Part shown: positions 34,687 through 45,200 of the stretch, one piece after another
How positions within the stretch are numbered: position 1 is the first letter of the stretch
Layout of the letters: each line of letters starts with the position of its first letter
From: Burkholderiales bacterium
Lineage (GTDB): Bacteria; Pseudomonadota; Gammaproteobacteria; Burkholderiales; Casimicrobiaceae
DNA length: 64,000 bases
Assembly: GCA_025354165.1 (NCBI GenBank)
Contig: JANXNI010000088.1
Coordinates: forward strand, 22,331 to 86,330
Reading direction: 5' to 3'
The notes under the pieces: generated by a model
Databases searched by the model: none
What the model was told of the DNA's origin: nothing
The model's input: only the letters and a program-made list of their open reading frames with translations
Program-made: the position numbers and the translations under genes

Positions 34687-36296
34687 AAACCAAATACATC
34701 GCAATCGGCGTGGGAGTATTGATCGCGCTCGGCGCAGGCATCGGAGGTGGATGGTGGCTAGGCATGAGTCAGGGCATGCAGATGGCGGCAGGCCCAGAGA
34801 GCACACCGGCCAGTCAAGGCGGCCCGCAAAAAGCGGGAGACGTCGATCCAGCGAATGGCAAAAAAGTGCTGTACTGGCACGACCCGATGGTGCCGAACAA
34901 TAAGTTTGACAGGCCCGGAAAATCGCCGTTCATGGACATGATGCTGGTGCCGAAATATGGCGAAAGCGGTGAGGCTGATGACGGCAAAGTAGCCATTAGC
35001 CCACGCGTGCAGCAGAACCTCGGCGTGCGAACTGCGGAGGTCACGCAGGGCAGCTTCGTAGTGCCCGTAGAAGCCAATGGCACAGTGGCCTACAACGAGC
35101 GCGACGTCAGTGTTGTGTCGACCCGCGTCGCTGGCACTTTGGAGAAACTAAACGTCCGTGCTCCGCTTGATTCGGTGCGCAAGGGGCAAGTGGTCGCGGA
35201 ACTTTATGTACCCGAATGGCTCGCGGCACAGGAGGAGTATCTGGCCGTGCGTCGACTGCAAGGCGGCGCTATGGCCGAGCTGACGGATTCCGCGCGTCAG
35301 CGCATGGTCGTGACGGGTGTGCCGGATGAAATTATTCGCGCCGTCGAGCGAACGGGTCAAGTGCAGCGTCGCCTGGCGCTGGTAGCGCCAACCGGCGGCA
35401 TCGTCGCCGAACTGACCGCTCGCGAGGGTATGTCGGTGCAGGGCGGCGCGACGCTGATGCGTATCAACGGGTTGAGTTCGGTCTGGGTCAATGCGGACGT
35501 CCCTGAAAGTCAAGCGGCGAATGTTCGGCGCGGCACTTCGGTCGAAGCACGCACGCCTGCATTGCCCGGCGTCGTCTTCACCGGCAAGGTAGGTGCGCTG
35601 TTGCCCGACGTCAACATGACCACGCGCACGATCAAGGCGCGGGTCGAGCTGGCGAACCCGCGCGGTGAACTATTACCGGGCATGTTCGCGAGTCTCACGT
35701 TCGCACCCACTGCGCGTCTGGCCGTTTTGCAAGTACCTACTGAAGCCGTGATCCAGACCGGTATACGCTCCGTCGTGATGGTCGCCGAGTCGGGTGGAAA
35801 GTTCGTGCCGGTTGATGTCGAGATTGGCACCGAAGCCAACGGTAAAACCGAGATTCGCAAAGGCCTCAAGCTCGGACAAAAGGTGGTCACATCGGGCCAG
35901 TTCCTGCTCGACTCGGAGTCGAGCTTGACCGCAACCACGACCCGCATGGGCGATGTGCCAGGGCCAACGGCCAACACCGGAAAGCCCATGATGACGTCGA
36001 TGACGGGCGCAGTCACCCATCGCGGTGCAGGCAAGATCGAGTCCATCGATAAAACGGAAGTGACGCTTTCGCACGGCCCAATCCCGTCGCTTAAATGGGG
36101 CGAAATGACGATGGGTTTCAAGCTGCCTGCATCTGGGCTGCCCGGCAACATTGCCGTGGGTGATCGCGTGATTTTCGACTTCGTGCAAAGCGGCGAAGGC
36201 GAATATCAGATCGGCACCATCACACCGATGGCTCCAGCGTTAAAAGTGCCTGAAATGCCAGCGAGCACTAACAAGAACAAAGGCAATCCGAAATGA
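34683..36296 (+). CDS. cusB: Periplasmic adaptor CusB with C-terminal CusF-like domain
   Basis: A 537-residue membrane fusion protein. An N-terminal anchor helix (residues about 5-25) is followed by a heavy-metal binding domain ([31 protein letters not shown]), with His and Met ligands. The barrel-sandwich and hairpin regions follow ([12 protein letters not shown] [39 protein letters not shown]). Residues about 440-520 form a CusF-like fold with [13 protein letters not shown], the copper site. CusF is usually a separate protein, so this is a CusB-CusF fusion. Overlaps of four bases on both sides show tight coupling. Confidence 0.9.
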   Translation: MKTKYIAIGVGVLIALGAGIGGGWWLGMSQGMQMAAGPESTPASQGGPQKAGDVDPANGKKVLYWHDPMVPNNKFDRPGKSPFMDMMLVPKYGESGEADDGKVAISPRVQQNLGVRTAEVTQGSFVVPVEANGTVAYNERDVSVVSTRVAGTLEKLNVRAPLDSVRKGQVVAELYVPEWLAAQEEYLAVRRLQGGAMAELTDSARQRMVVTGVPDEIIRAVERTGQVQRRLALVAPTGGIVAELTAREGMSVQGGATLMRINGLSSVWVNADVPESQAANVRRGTSVEARTPALPGVVFTGKVGALLPDVNMTTRTIKARVELANPRGELLPGMFASLTFAPTARLAVLQVPTEAVIQTGIRSVVMVAESGGKFVPVDVEIGTEANGKTEIRKGLKLGQKVVTSGQFLLDSESSLTATTTRMGDVPGPTANTGKPMMTSMTGAVTHRGAGKIESIDKTEVTLSHGPIPSLKWGEMTMGFKLPASGLPGNIAVGDRVIFDFVQSGEGEYQIGTITPMAPALKVPEMPASTNKNKGNPK

Positions 36297-39200
36297 TTGC
36301 GGCGCTCATTCGATGGTCGATTGGCAACCGCTTTCTGGTGCTGCTCGCCACGCTGATGGTGGCGGGTTGGGGCGTGTACTCCGCGTTGCGAACACCACTC
36401 GATGCGATCCCCGATCTCTCCGACGTGCAGGTCATCATCCGCACGTCCTATCCGGGTCAGGCCCCGCAGATCGTCGAGAACCAGATCACCTATCCGCTCA
36501 CGACGACGATGCTGTCAGTGCCTGGAGCGAAGACGGTGCGAGGCTATTCGTTCTTTGGCGATTCGTTCGTGTACGTGCTGTTCGAGGACGGCACCGATCC
36601 CTATTGGGCGCGTTCACGCGTGCTCGAATATTTAAATCAGGTGCAGGCTCGATTGCCACGCGGTGCCACTGCTGCGCTTGGCCCGGACGCCACCGGCGTG
36701 GGTTGGGTCTACGAGTACGCGCTGGTCGATAGAACTGGTAAGCAGGACTTGTCGCAACTGCGGGCCTTGCAAGACTGGTTCCTAAAGTATGAACTCAAGA
36801 CCGTGGCCAATGTGTCCGAAGTCGCAAGCGTCGGAGGCATGGTGCGGCAATACCAGATCGTGCTTGACCCTGACAAGCTGCGCGCCTACAACGTCCCGCA
36901 CAGCAAAGTCATCGAGGCGGTGCAGCGCGCAAATCAGGAGGCGGGCGGCTCGGTGCTGGAACTCGGTGAGGCGGAGTACATGGTGCGCGCGTCCGGATAT
37001 CTGCGCTCGCTGGACGACTTTCGCAAGATTCCGTTGTTGACGACGGAAGCGGGCGTATCAGTACGGCTGGGAGATGTTGCTCGCGTGCAGCTCGGACCCG
37101 AAATGCGGCGCGGGATAGCTGAACTGGACGGTGAAGGCGAAGTCGCTGGCGGCATTATCGTGATGCGCTCCGGCAAGAACGCGCTGGAGACGATTGCCGC
37201 CGTTAAAGCGAAGCTCGAAGCACTGAAGCCCAGTCTGCCACCCGGCGTTGAAATTGTGCCCGTGTATGACCGTTCGGAATTGATCCTGCGTGCTGTTGAC
37301 AACTTGAAGTCCAAGCTGCTGGAGGAATTCATCGTCGTGGCGCTGGTTTGCCTTGTCTTTTTGTTTCATCTGCGCTCCGCGTTTGTCGCCATTGTGTCGT
37401 TGCCGCTCGGTGTGCTGATCGCCTTCATCATCATGCAGTATCAGGGCGTCAACGCAAACATCATGTCGCTGGGCGGTATTGCGATTGCTATTGGCGCGAT
37501 GGTCGACGCCGCCGTCGTCATGATCGAAAACGCGCACAAACACATCGAGCATTGGCGACACGCGCATCCCGGCGCTGCCCTCAAAGGCGATGAACAATGG
37601 CGGGTGATTGGTGATGCAGCGGTCGAGGTCGGCCCTGCGCTGTTCTTCTCGCTACTCATCATCACCCTTTCGTTCATTCCAGTTTTCACGCTGGAGGCGC
37701 AGGAAGGGCGGATGTTCGCGCCACTCGCATTCACCAAGACCTATGCCATGGCAGCGGCCGCTGGCCTCTCGGTGACGGTGATCCCGGTGCTGATGGGTTA
37801 TCTGATTCGCGGCCGCATTCCCGATGAACAAAAGAACCCGCTCAATCGGCTGCTGATCGCCCTGTACCGACCGCTGCTAAACGCTGTGTTGCGTTTCCCG
37901 AAGAGCACGCTGACCGCCGCGCTGCTGGTGGCGCTGATCAGCGTGTGGCCAGCAAGTCAATTGGGCGGGGAGTTCATGCCACCGCTTGATGAGGGCGACT
38001 TGCTGTACATGCCCTCGGCCCTGCCTGGCATTTCTGCAGGCAAGGTGGGCGAAGTGCTGCAACAGACAGATCGGCTCATCAAGACGGTGCCTGAAGTCGC
38101 CCGCGTGTTTGGCAAGGCAGGCCGCGCAGAGACAGCCACCGATCCGGCGCCGATGGAGATGCTGGAAACTACGATTCAGTTCAAGCCGCGCGATCAATGG
38201 CGGCCCGGCATGACTCCCGAAAAACTCATCGAAGAACTGGACAACGTTGTCAAAGTGCCAGGCCTCGCCAACATCTGGGTGCCGCCGATCCGCAACCGTA
38301 TCGACATGCTTGCTACTGGCATCAAAAGCCCGGTCGGTGTGAAAGTGGCGGGCACTGACTTGCAAGCGATTGATCGCGTGACGGCGGATATTGAGCGCGT
38401 GGTGAAGTCCGTGCCGGGCGTAACTTCCGCGCTGGCGGAACGACTCACCGGGGGCCGCTATATCGACATTCGCATCAACCGCGACAACGCCGCGCGTTTC
38501 GGCCTCAATATTGCCGACGTGCAAAGTATCGTGTCCGCCGCCGTCGGTGGTGACAACGTCGGTGAGACGGTGGAAGGCTTGCAGCGTTTCCCGATCAACG
38601 TGCGTTATCCGCGCGAAGTGCGTGATTCGCTTGAGAAGCTTCGCGCGCTCTCGATCCTTACCGAGCGCGGTGCGCGACTACGACTTTCGGATGTCGCAGA
38701 GGTGGTGATCACCGACGGCCCGCCCATGCTCAAATCCGAGAATGCGCGGCTGTCCGGCTGGGTCTATGTCGACATTCGCGGTCGCGACCTGCGCTCTGCG
38801 GTCAAGGAAATGCAGGCAGCCGTGGCAAAAGAGGTGAAACTGCCCCCCGGCATGTCGGTGTCGTGGTCGGGACAATTTGAATTTCTGGAACGTGCATCGG
38901 CGAAGTTAAAGATCGTCATACCGGCGACTTTGCTGATCATCTTTGTGTTGTTGTACCTGACCTTCCGGCGCTTTGATGAAGCGCTGCTGATCATGGCTAC
39001 GCTTCCCTTCGCGCTCGCTGGTGGTGTGTGGCTGCTGTGGCTGCTCGGACACAACCTGTCAGTCGCGAGTGGCGTTGGTTTCATTGCCCTCTCGGGCGTG
39101 GCCTCCGAGTTTGGCGTGATCATGCTGCTCTACCTGCGGCAAGCATGGGATGCGAGCATTGCAGCAGGCAAAACCACGGACGCTGATTTGCTAAATGCGA

Positions 39201-39472
39201 TTCGCGATGGCGCGGTGTTGCGCGTGCGCCCGAAAGCGATGACGGTGGCGGTGATCATCGCTGGACTGGTGCCGATCATGCTCGGTGCGGGTACGGGTTC
39301 GGAGGTCATGCAGCGCATCGCCGCGCCGATGGTTGGCGGCATGGTGACGGCACCGCTCTTGTCCATGTTTGTGATTCCGGCGGTGTATCGATTGATGCGG
39401 CGAGTACCGTTCGGCGCGCCGCAAACGCGCCCCTCTTGGGCCTACTGGAAGCGCCGCGATGAAGCGGTTTGA
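36293..39472 (+). CDS. cusA: Heavy-metal RND efflux pump CusA/CzcA
   Basis: A 1059-residue inner-membrane RND pump of the HME family, probably Cu(I)/Ag(I). The start is [18 protein letters not shown], then [37 protein letters not shown], typical of CusA/CzcA. Helix motifs [17 protein letters not shown] (proton relay Asp/Glu) and [28 protein letters not shown] are present. Length is as usual (around 1045). It exports metal from periplasm or cytosol through CusB and the TolC protein. A strong hairpin terminator follows. Confidence 0.95.
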   Translation: MIAALIRWSIGNRFLVLLATLMVAGWGVYSALRTPLDAIPDLSDVQVIIRTSYPGQAPQIVENQITYPLTTTMLSVPGAKTVRGYSFFGDSFVYVLFEDGTDPYWARSRVLEYLNQVQARLPRGATAALGPDATGVGWVYEYALVDRTGKQDLSQLRALQDWFLKYELKTVANVSEVASVGGMVRQYQIVLDPDKLRAYNVPHSKVIEAVQRANQEAGGSVLELGEAEYMVRASGYLRSLDDFRKIPLLTTEAGVSVRLGDVARVQLGPEMRRGIAELDGEGEVAGGIIVMRSGKNALETIAAVKAKLEALKPSLPPGVEIVPVYDRSELILRAVDNLKSKLLEEFIVVALVCLVFLFHLRSAFVAIVSLPLGVLIAFIIMQYQGVNANIMSLGGIAIAIGAMVDAAVVMIENAHKHIEHWRHAHPGAALKGDEQWRVIGDAAVEVGPALFFSLLIITLSFIPVFTLEAQEGRMFAPLAFTKTYAMAAAAGLSVTVIPVLMGYLIRGRIPDEQKNPLNRLLIALYRPLLNAVLRFPKSTLTAALLVALISVWPASQLGGEFMPPLDEGDLLYMPSALPGISAGKVGEVLQQTDRLIKTVPEVARVFGKAGRAETATDPAPMEMLETTIQFKPRDQWRPGMTPEKLIEELDNVVKVPGLANIWVPPIRNRIDMLATGIKSPVGVKVAGTDLQAIDRVTADIERVVKSVPGVTSALAERLTGGRYIDIRINRDNAARFGLNIADVQSIVSAAVGGDNVGETVEGLQRFPINVRYPREVRDSLEKLRALSILTERGARLRLSDVAEVVITDGPPMLKSENARLSGWVYVDIRGRDLRSAVKEMQAAVAKEVKLPPGMSVSWSGQFEFLERASAKLKIVIPATLLIIFVLLYLTFRRFDEALLIMATLPFALAGGVWLLWLLGHNLSVASGVGFIALSGVASEFGVIMLLYLRQAWDASIAAGKTTDADLLNAIRDGAVLRVRPKAMTVAVIIAGLVPIMLGAGTGSEVMQRIAAPMVGGMVTAPLLSMFVIPAVYRLMRRVPFGAPQTRPSWAYWKRRDEAV

Positions 39473-39501
39473 ACCCCCATTCTCAATGGCTGACCGGCCA
39501 G

Positions 39502-39527
39502 AAAAAAGCCGCCCGGAGGCGGCTTTT
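39502..39527. terminator. Bidirectional intrinsic terminator
   Basis: Stem AAGCCGCC and GGCGGCTT around CGGA, with A-run on the left and T-run on the right. It separates cusA from the convergent Bug receptor gene and can stop both transcripts. Confidence 0.85.
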
Positions 39528-39544
39528 ACTACGGCACAACGGCT

Positions 39545-40513
39545 CTACATCTCTAGCGAAATCTTCTTCGCGTCTACCACGCGCTTCCACTTGGCGACTT
39601 CGCGCTTGACGGTTTCGGTAAATTGTTCTGGCGTGCTGCCAATAACGAATGCGCCGTTGTCTTCAAATTTCTTGATGGTGTCCGGATCCTTGAGTACGGC
39701 CATCGAGGCATCGTAAATTTTCTTTGTGATGTCTTTGGGCATGTGGGCCGGGCCGACGAAACCGAACCAGGTATCGGCTTCGTAGCCTTTTAGTCCCAAT
39801 TCCGCAAATGTTGGCACGTTCGGCAATTGTGGGATACGTCTTGGGAACGCGAGGCCGATAGGAATGAAATTACCCGCCTTGATCTGTGCGAGCGATGACG
39901 ACAGGTTGTCCCACATGATCGGAACGTTGCCCGCAACCACATCGGTCACTGCCGGACCCGCGCCTTTGTAGGCAATGTGCTGTGCGTCAGTGCCCGTTTC
40001 GACTAGGAACAGTTCCATTGCAAGGTGGCCGACGCCACCTGCCCCGGAACTGGCATAGCTGAATTTGCCAGGGTTGGCTTTCAGAGCAGCGACGAGCGAC
40101 GCATAGTCTTTGTACGCGAAATTCTTGTTGACCTCGATGATGCCGGGGACCGAGGCGAGGTTCGTAATGTGGGTGAACTGCGTCACGGGGTCCATCTTGT
40201 TATTTTTGTAGGCGACGATATTGGTTCCCATCGTGGACACCGAGCCCATGCCGATGGTGTAACCGTCGGCAGGTGCCTTGGCGATTTCGGCTGCGCCGAT
40301 GGAGCCACCGGCCCCCGCACGGTTTTCGACGATCACGGGTTGACCGAGAATCGGCGTCATTTTTGCGGCCATGATACGGGCGACGATGTCGGTCGTTCCG
40401 CCCGGTGCAAACGGTACGATGATCCTGATCGGCTTCGATGGATAAGCCTGAGCGAAAGTGACGCTGGTAGCCATTACGGCGACGAGTGCGGTGACTGTTT
40501 TAGTAAATTGCAT
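39545..40513 (-). CDS. Bug-family tripartite tricarboxylate transporter receptor
   Basis: A 322-residue periplasmic binding protein, the second Bug receptor in the window. Signal peptide MQFTKTVTALVAVMATSVTF, then AQA; mature YPSKPIRIIVPFAPGGTTDIVARIMA. Further family blocks are VENRAGAGGSIGAAEIAKAPADGYT and GYEADTWFGFVGPAHMP. The site TTTTGGAGGAG lies upstream of the ATG at 40513. Longer in-frame sequence up to 40609 overlaps the phosphomannomutase gene and is not used. No TctAB gene is near. Confidence 0.9.
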   Translation of the reverse strand: MQFTKTVTALVAVMATSVTFAQAYPSKPIRIIVPFAPGGTTDIVARIMAAKMTPILGQPVIVENRAGAGGSIGAAEIAKAPADGYTIGMGSVSTMGTNIVAYKNNKMDPVTQFTHITNLASVPGIIEVNKNFAYKDYASLVAALKANPGKFSYASSGAGGVGHLAMELFLVETGTDAQHIAYKGAGPAVTDVVAGNVPIMWDNLSSSLAQIKAGNFIPIGLAFPRRIPQLPNVPTFAELGLKGYEADTWFGFVGPAHMPKDITKKIYDASMAVLKDPDTIKKFEDNGAFVIGSTPEQFTETVKREVAKWKRVVDAKKISLEM

Positions 40514-40553
40514 GGTGAGACTCCTCCAAAAAAGTTTCGTCGTGAGTGTAGGT

Positions 40554-41939
40554 CTAAAACGGCAAAACCAGTTCGGGGTTGACCCGAGCAAACTGGCTGC
40601 GGAAGTCATCCTGAATCCGCTTTAGGGCTTCTGGCGTATCTGCCTCAAAACGCAGCACGATCACGGGCGTCGTATTGGACGCTCGTGCAAGTCCAAAGCC
40701 GTCGACGTATTCCACCCGCATGCCGTCAATCGTTGCGATGCGCGTTGCGGTCGGGAATTGCGCGGCGTTTTTCAATTGCTCCATAAGCGTGAAGTGTTCG
40801 CCCTCGGCGCACTTCAAATTCAGCTCTGGCGTTGACGGGGCGTTTGGCAGGTCTTCAAGCACTTTGCTCGCGTCTGCCGATTTGGAAACGATCTCAAGCA
40901 GGCGTGCGCCGCAGTAAATCGCATCATCAAAGCCGTACCAGCGCTCCTTGAAAAAGATATGCCCGCTCATCTCGCCAGCGAGCGGTGCGCCGGTCTCCTT
41001 GAGCTTCGCCTTGACCAGCGAATGGCCGGTTTTCCACATCAGCGGAACCCCGCCGTGATCAACGATGTATTTGTCGAGCAGGCGCGTGCACTTCACGTCG
41101 TAAATGATTGTTGCGCCGGGGTTGCGCGACAGTACATCACCGGCAAACAGCATCATCTGCCGATCTGGAAAAATCACTTCGCCCGACTTGGTGACGATGC
41201 CCAGACGATCACCATCACCATCGAACGCGAGGCCGAGCTCGACGTCGGTTTCTTTGACGACTTTGATCAGGTCCTGCAGGTTTTCCAGCTTCGATGGATC
41301 AGGATGATGGTTCGGGAAATTGCCGTCGATTTCGCAAAACATTTCGACGACCTCGCAGCCCAGGGCGCGAAAGATTTTTGGGGCGAGAACACCGGCTGCA
41401 CCATTGCCGCAATCCACCGCGATTTTCATGGGGCGCGAAAGTTTGGCATCGCCGACGATACGAGCGACGTAGGCGTCGTTGATGTCAGCGGTGGATTGTG
41501 TACCTGCTTTTCCGTGCTCTGCGGTTTTTACCTCACCCGATTCCGCCCTTGTCTTCAACGATAAAATCGTCTCGCCCCAAATCGCCTCTCCTGCTACGAC
41601 CATCTTGATGCCGTTGTAGTCTGGTGGGTTGTGGCTTCCAGTTACGCTGACACACGAGCCAGTGCCCAGGTGGTGCCCTGCGAAGTAAGAAACCGGCGTG
41701 GGTGCCATACCGATATCAATCGCGTTGCATCCCGTGGAGGTAATGCCATCGCGCAGCGCCTGCGAAAGCTCCGGCCCGGAGAGCCGACCATCGCGGCCCA
41801 CGGCGATGGACGATGCGCCTCGTTCCAGCGACAGGGTTCCGAGCGCTTGGCCAATGGCGTAAGCGATATCTGGTGTGAGCGTTTTGCCCACAATGCCGCG
41901 AATATCGTAAGCCTTGAAAATTTCTGAAGGGAGTTGCAT
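40554..41939 (-). CDS. Phosphomannomutase/phosphoglucomutase
   Basis: A 461-residue alpha-D-phosphohexomutase of the AlgC/ManB type. It has the phosphoserine loop CVSVTGSHNPPDYNGIKM, the Mg loop AFDGDGDRLGIV, the sugar loop GEMSGHIFF and the phosphate loop near RFEADTPEALKRI. It interconverts mannose-1-P/mannose-6-P and glucose-1-P/glucose-6-P for surface polysaccharide synthesis. Start MQLPSEIFKAYDIRG matches the family. It is upstream of the Bug gene, which may be cotranscribed (41 bp gap). Confidence 0.93.
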   Translation of the reverse strand: MQLPSEIFKAYDIRGIVGKTLTPDIAYAIGQALGTLSLERGASSIAVGRDGRLSGPELSQALRDGITSTGCNAIDIGMAPTPVSYFAGHHLGTGSCVSVTGSHNPPDYNGIKMVVAGEAIWGETILSLKTRAESGEVKTAEHGKAGTQSTADINDAYVARIVGDAKLSRPMKIAVDCGNGAAGVLAPKIFRALGCEVVEMFCEIDGNFPNHHPDPSKLENLQDLIKVVKETDVELGLAFDGDGDRLGIVTKSGEVIFPDRQMMLFAGDVLSRNPGATIIYDVKCTRLLDKYIVDHGGVPLMWKTGHSLVKAKLKETGAPLAGEMSGHIFFKERWYGFDDAIYCGARLLEIVSKSADASKVLEDLPNAPSTPELNLKCAEGEHFTLMEQLKNAAQFPTATRIATIDGMRVEYVDGFGLARASNTTPVIVLRFEADTPEALKRIQDDFRSQFARVNPELVLPF

Positions 41940-41983
41940 GAATCGTTGAATGACTATTTGAAACTGGAGGCGTGTGCAGCCCG

Positions 41984-42979
41984 CTATTTTGCCGCTAATG
42001 CGGAATCGAAGAATTCACACAGTCGTTCGGGTAACCAATCCAGCTTGCCGGGGAACGAGCCGGTGACGAAACCGACATGTCCGCCATCGGTGGGTTGTTC
42101 CAGCGTGACGTTGTCGGACACTTCGGCCGCATTGGGAAAGAGAGACCCCGGAACGAAAGGATCGTTCATCGCATTGAGCAGCAAGAACGGGATACGAATT
42201 TTTGCGATGAAACCGCGCGATGAAGCGCGGTAGTAGTAGTCCCAACTGCTGGTGTAGCCGTGCATTGGCGCGGTGTAGTGTTCGTCGAATTGCGGGAAGT
42301 TCTCTGGTTTTGCGAGGAAGCCCTTTTCGCGCAGATGTGGATGTTTTTCCATGCGTGCGGCGTAGCTAGCACCCATCGCATTCATGAAATAGCGATTAAA
42401 AATCCAGTTCTTGAAATGCAGAATGGCTTCGGCAGAAATGCCAAGATCCAGCGGGTTCGATACCGATGCTGCGGCGCTGACAATTTCTTTTGCACTTTCG
42501 CCCTGCTCGCCGCACCACTTGGTCAGTGCGTTGCCACCGAGTGAGACGCCGACTGCGAAAACCGTTCGCGCCGGGAACCGTAAGCGCATCTCGCGCAACA
42601 CAATGTCGCAATGTTCGCTGTCACCGGAATGATATGAACGGGGCAGGCGGTTGGGTTCGCCGGAGCAGCCGCGAAAGTGAGCCACCATGCCAGTCCAGCC
42701 ACGTTTGTTGGCTGAGGCCATCGTGGTGCGGCAATACTGCGAGTCGCTGGAGCCTTCGAGGCCATGAAAAAATACCAGCAGCGGCGCTGTGTTGGAGCTC
42801 GCCATGTTTGCGTTGGCCGTGTCGGCCCAGTCGAGATCGATGAAGTCGCCGTCAGCTAGCTCAAGCCGTTCGCGGCGATACGCAATCTTCGGTCGCGGTA
42901 GCCACTGTGCGTAGATACTTTGCAGGTGGCCCGTGGGCAGCCACCCGGGGCGTTGGTAAGTTGAAGCGATACGGGGCAT
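41984..42979 (-). CDS. YheT-family alpha/beta hydrolase
   Basis: A 331-residue hydrolase of the YheT/ABHD1 group. N-terminal YQRPGWLPTGHLQSIYAQWLPRP is the family mark. The oxyanion part is LVFFHGLEGSSDSQYCR, the nucleophile elbow FAVGVSLGGNAL (Ser), then NAMNDPFVPG with the Asp and GGHVGFV with the His. Substrate is unknown; family members act on lipid esters. It is 45 bp upstream of the phosphomannomutase gene on the same strand and divergent from a LysE gene. Confidence 0.9.
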   Translation of the reverse strand: MPRIASTYQRPGWLPTGHLQSIYAQWLPRPKIAYRRERLELADGDFIDLDWADTANANMASSNTAPLLVFFHGLEGSSDSQYCRTTMASANKRGWTGMVAHFRGCSGEPNRLPRSYHSGDSEHCDIVLREMRLRFPARTVFAVGVSLGGNALTKWCGEQGESAKEIVSAAASVSNPLDLGISAEAILHFKNWIFNRYFMNAMGASYAARMEKHPHLREKGFLAKPENFPQFDEHYTAPMHGYTSSWDYYYRASSRGFIAKIRIPFLLLNAMNDPFVPGSLFPNAAEVSDNVTLEQPTDGGHVGFVTGSFPGKLDWLPERLCEFFDSALAAK

Positions 42980-43027
42980 AGCAGGATCGAAAGTGATTGC
43001 GTGAGTTTATCGGGGTATGCTTGCGTG

Positions 43028-43708
43028 ATGGACGCAAGCATCATTCCCTCTTGGTCAACACTCAGTGTTTTTTTCGGTGCAAGCCTGTTGCTAGCCATCA
43101 TTCCCGGGCCGGTTGTGCTCTACGTCGTGGCACGCAGCCTCACGCAGGGCAAGCGCGCTGGTTTGATGTCCGTGGCTGGGGCTTCTACCGGAACGCTGGT
43201 CAATGCCTTTGTCACGTCATTTGGGCTGGCAGCGCTGTTTGCGACGTCTGCGATTTTGTATTCGGTGTTCAAGTACGTCGGAGCTGCCTATTTGATTTAC
43301 CTCGGCATCAAGACGCTGCGTGCGACAGTCGACGATAGCGCTGGCGTCGCAGTGGATCAGGCGCTGCAGGTGAAGGGGACGCAATCCGTGCCGTCGTGGC
43401 CGCTGTTTCGCGATGGCTTTGTGGTGGCGCTGTTCAATCCGAAAACAATTATTTTCTTTTCGGCGTTCCTACCGCAATTCATGACGCAGCACGGGCAGGG
43501 CAGCGCCGCGATGGCTCAGGCTATGTTTCTGAGCGCGCTCTTTGTGCTGATTGCGTCGACCAGTGATGCGGTCTATGCGATCGCCGCCGGTGCCATCGCC
43601 CCGTGGCTTGCAAAGCATCGCGGCGCTGGAACAACCGGTCGTACTGTTGCCGGTTGCTCGTTTATCGGGCTCGGGATTTTCGCGGCGCTTTCGGGACGAA
43701 AAACTTAA
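43028..43708 (+). CDS. LysE family amino acid exporter
   Basis: A 226-residue exporter with about six helices. The signature LLLAIIPGPVVLYVVARSLTQGKRAGLMSVAGASTG and FRDGFVVALFNPKTIIFFSAFLPQFM define the LysE/RhtB family. Probably exports a neutral amino acid or metabolite. The ATG at 43028 (MDASIIPSW) is preferred to the GTG at 43001, which lies very close to the divergent yheT start. A REP-like palindrome follows. Confidence 0.88.
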   Translation: MDASIIPSWSTLSVFFGASLLLAIIPGPVVLYVVARSLTQGKRAGLMSVAGASTGTLVNAFVTSFGLAALFATSAILYSVFKYVGAAYLIYLGIKTLRATVDDSAGVAVDQALQVKGTQSVPSWPLFRDGFVVALFNPKTIIFFSAFLPQFMTQHGQGSAAMAQAMFLSALFVLIASTSDAVYAIAAGAIAPWLAKHRGAGTTGRTVAGCSFIGLGIFAALSGRKT

Positions 43709-43729
43709 CGTTGCACTACTCGGATTCAA

Positions 43730-43792
43730 TGTGGGAGCGGTTTTACCGCGACTACCACCGGTAACGGGTAATCGCGGTAAAACGCTCCCACA
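43730..43792. repeat. REP-like palindrome, copy 2
   Basis: Near-perfect inverted repeat with arms TGTGGGAGCGGTTTTACCGC and its complement (one base unmatched), closed by a short loop around CACCGGTAACGG. Same core as 652-723 and 56961-56996. Lies between convergent LysE and DAHP synthase genes. Confidence 0.85.
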
Positions 43793-43812
43793 GTGCCATA
43801 AGTGCGTTGCGG

Positions 43813-44898
43813 CTACTCTGGTTGCGCCAATCGCCGCTTTTGCACATCCGCCGCCAACTGTCGCAACACGCCTTCGGTCGCCGTCCAGTCGATGCAGGCA
43901 TCAGTGATCGATACGCCGTAAGCAAGCTCTTTTCCGGGTGTCAAATCTTGCCGACCGGCATTCAAATGTGATTCGATCATCACGCCGAAGATGCGCTCAT
44001 CACCCGCTGCCATTTGTCGGCCAACGTCGGCGGAAACCTCGATCTGCTTGTCATGCTGCTTGCTCGAATTGGCATGCGAGAAATCGACCATGATGCGCTG
44101 CGGCAAACCGGCTTTGGCAAGTTCGCTGCCTGAGGCTTCTACGCTCGCCGCGTCGTAATTGGGTGCTTTGCCACCGCGAAGGATGACGTGGCAGTCCTCG
44201 TTGCCGTTAGTTGAAATGATGGCGCTATGGCCGCCCTTGGTGACCGAGAGGAAAAAGTGCGGCGCAGCGGCGGCCTTGATCGCGTCGACGGCGATTTTGA
44301 TGTTGCCGTCGGTGCCGTTTTTGAAGCCCATCGGACAGCTCATTCCGGAGGCCAACTGGCGATGCACCTGGCTCTCCGTCGTGCGCGCGCCAATCGCGCC
44401 CCATGAGATGAGATCGGCGTAATACTGCGGCGTTAGCGTGTCGAGGAATTCGGTTGCGGCGGGGACGCCCAGCTCGTTGATGTCGAGCAACAGCTCGCGC
44501 GCCAGACGCAGGCCGTCGTTGATCTTGAAGCTGCCGTCGAGGAACGGGTCGTTAATCAGGCCCTTCCAGCCCACGGTCGTGCGTGGTTTTTCGAAGTAGA
44601 CGCGCATGACAACGATGAGATCGTGCGCCAACTCATCGCGCAGTACTTTGAGCTTTTTGGTGTATTCCAGCGCCGCTTTTTTGTCATGCATTGAGCACGG
44701 GCCCACAATGACCACGAGACGATCATCCGCGCCGTGCAGGACTTTGTGAATGTCACGGCGCGTGTCAAACACCAGTTGCTCGACCGCTTCGTTCGGCTTG
44801 AACTCGCGCAGCAAATGCGAGGGCGGAGCGAGCTCGAAAATGTCCTTGATGCGGACGTCGTCGACTTGGCGATTGAGCAGGGCGGGCGTAGCGGGCAT
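43813..44898 (-). CDS. aroG: 3-deoxy-7-phosphoheptulonate synthase (class I DAHP synthase)
   Basis: A 361-residue AroFGH-type synthase that joins phosphoenolpyruvate and erythrose-4-phosphate, the first step of the shikimate pathway. Blocks: LVVIVGPCSMHDKKAALEY, KPRTTVGWKGLINDPFLDGS, AIGARTTESQVHRQLASGMSCPMGFKNGTDG and IMVDFSHANSSKQ; Cys, His, Glu and Asp metal ligands are in these. The ATG at 44898 has AAGGA six bases upstream; three codons earlier another ATG exists. The promoter at 44924-44952 is close to consensus. The paralogue class could be AroF or AroH. Confidence 0.92.
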   Translation of the reverse strand: MPATPALLNRQVDDVRIKDIFELAPPSHLLREFKPNEAVEQLVFDTRRDIHKVLHGADDRLVVIVGPCSMHDKKAALEYTKKLKVLRDELAHDLIVVMRVYFEKPRTTVGWKGLINDPFLDGSFKINDGLRLARELLLDINELGVPAATEFLDTLTPQYYADLISWGAIGARTTESQVHRQLASGMSCPMGFKNGTDGNIKIAVDAIKAAAAPHFFLSVTKGGHSAIISTNGNEDCHVILRGGKAPNYDAASVEASGSELAKAGLPQRIMVDFSHANSSKQHDKQIEVSADVGRQMAAGDERIFGVMIESHLNAGRQDLTPGKELAYGVSITDACIDWTATEGVLRQLAADVQKRRLAQPE

Positions 44899-44923
44899 GA
44901 TCATTCCTTGTTGCAATGCAATG

Positions 44924-44952
44924 ATTTTACGTCAAGCAAGGAAATTGCTCAA
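44924..44952 (-). promoter_or_regulatory. Sigma-70-like promoter of the DAHP synthase gene
   Basis: On the minus strand TTGAGC and TAAAAT are 17 bases apart, a good housekeeping promoter, 26 bp upstream of the ATG at 44898. It would give a short leader of about 15-20 bases. Confidence 0.6.
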
Positions 44953-45044
44953 AACATAACATATGCGAGCATCATTAGATTTAAATGTCGAATAAATATG
45001 ATTTATAGCAATTTAATAACCGTGCAAAAGTAGGAATAAGATTC

Positions 45045-45158
45045 AGCTTTTCCCTGTCAGATATATTGCAAAGGGGCTACATGGCAGTTTAATAAATAGT
45101 CGGTTTCATAAGAAAATGGGCGATAGCCCCAATAAAATGGTCATTTGACGAAAAAGCT
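45045..45158. repeat. 114-bp dyad element, copy G
   Basis: Ends AGCTTTTCCC and GACGAAAAAGCT, inner pair GGGGCTA / TAGCCCC, and centre AATAGTCGGT. It sits in the 550-bp space between the kinase gene and the DAHP synthase gene, next to a terminator. Confidence 0.85.
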
Positions 45159-45174
45159 GTAGCGCACGCACATG

Positions 45175-45200
45175 AAAAAAAGCCCGCCATAAAGGCGGGC
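45175..45200 (-). terminator. Intrinsic terminator of the kinase transcript
   Basis: On the minus strand GCCCGCC-TTTAT-GGCGGGC is followed by seven T residues. It lies 250 bp after the kinase stop codon. Confidence 0.85.

Noticed and set aside
36313..39424. Other frames inside cusA on both strands
   Set aside because: Typical GC-rich shadows of a single long RND gene.
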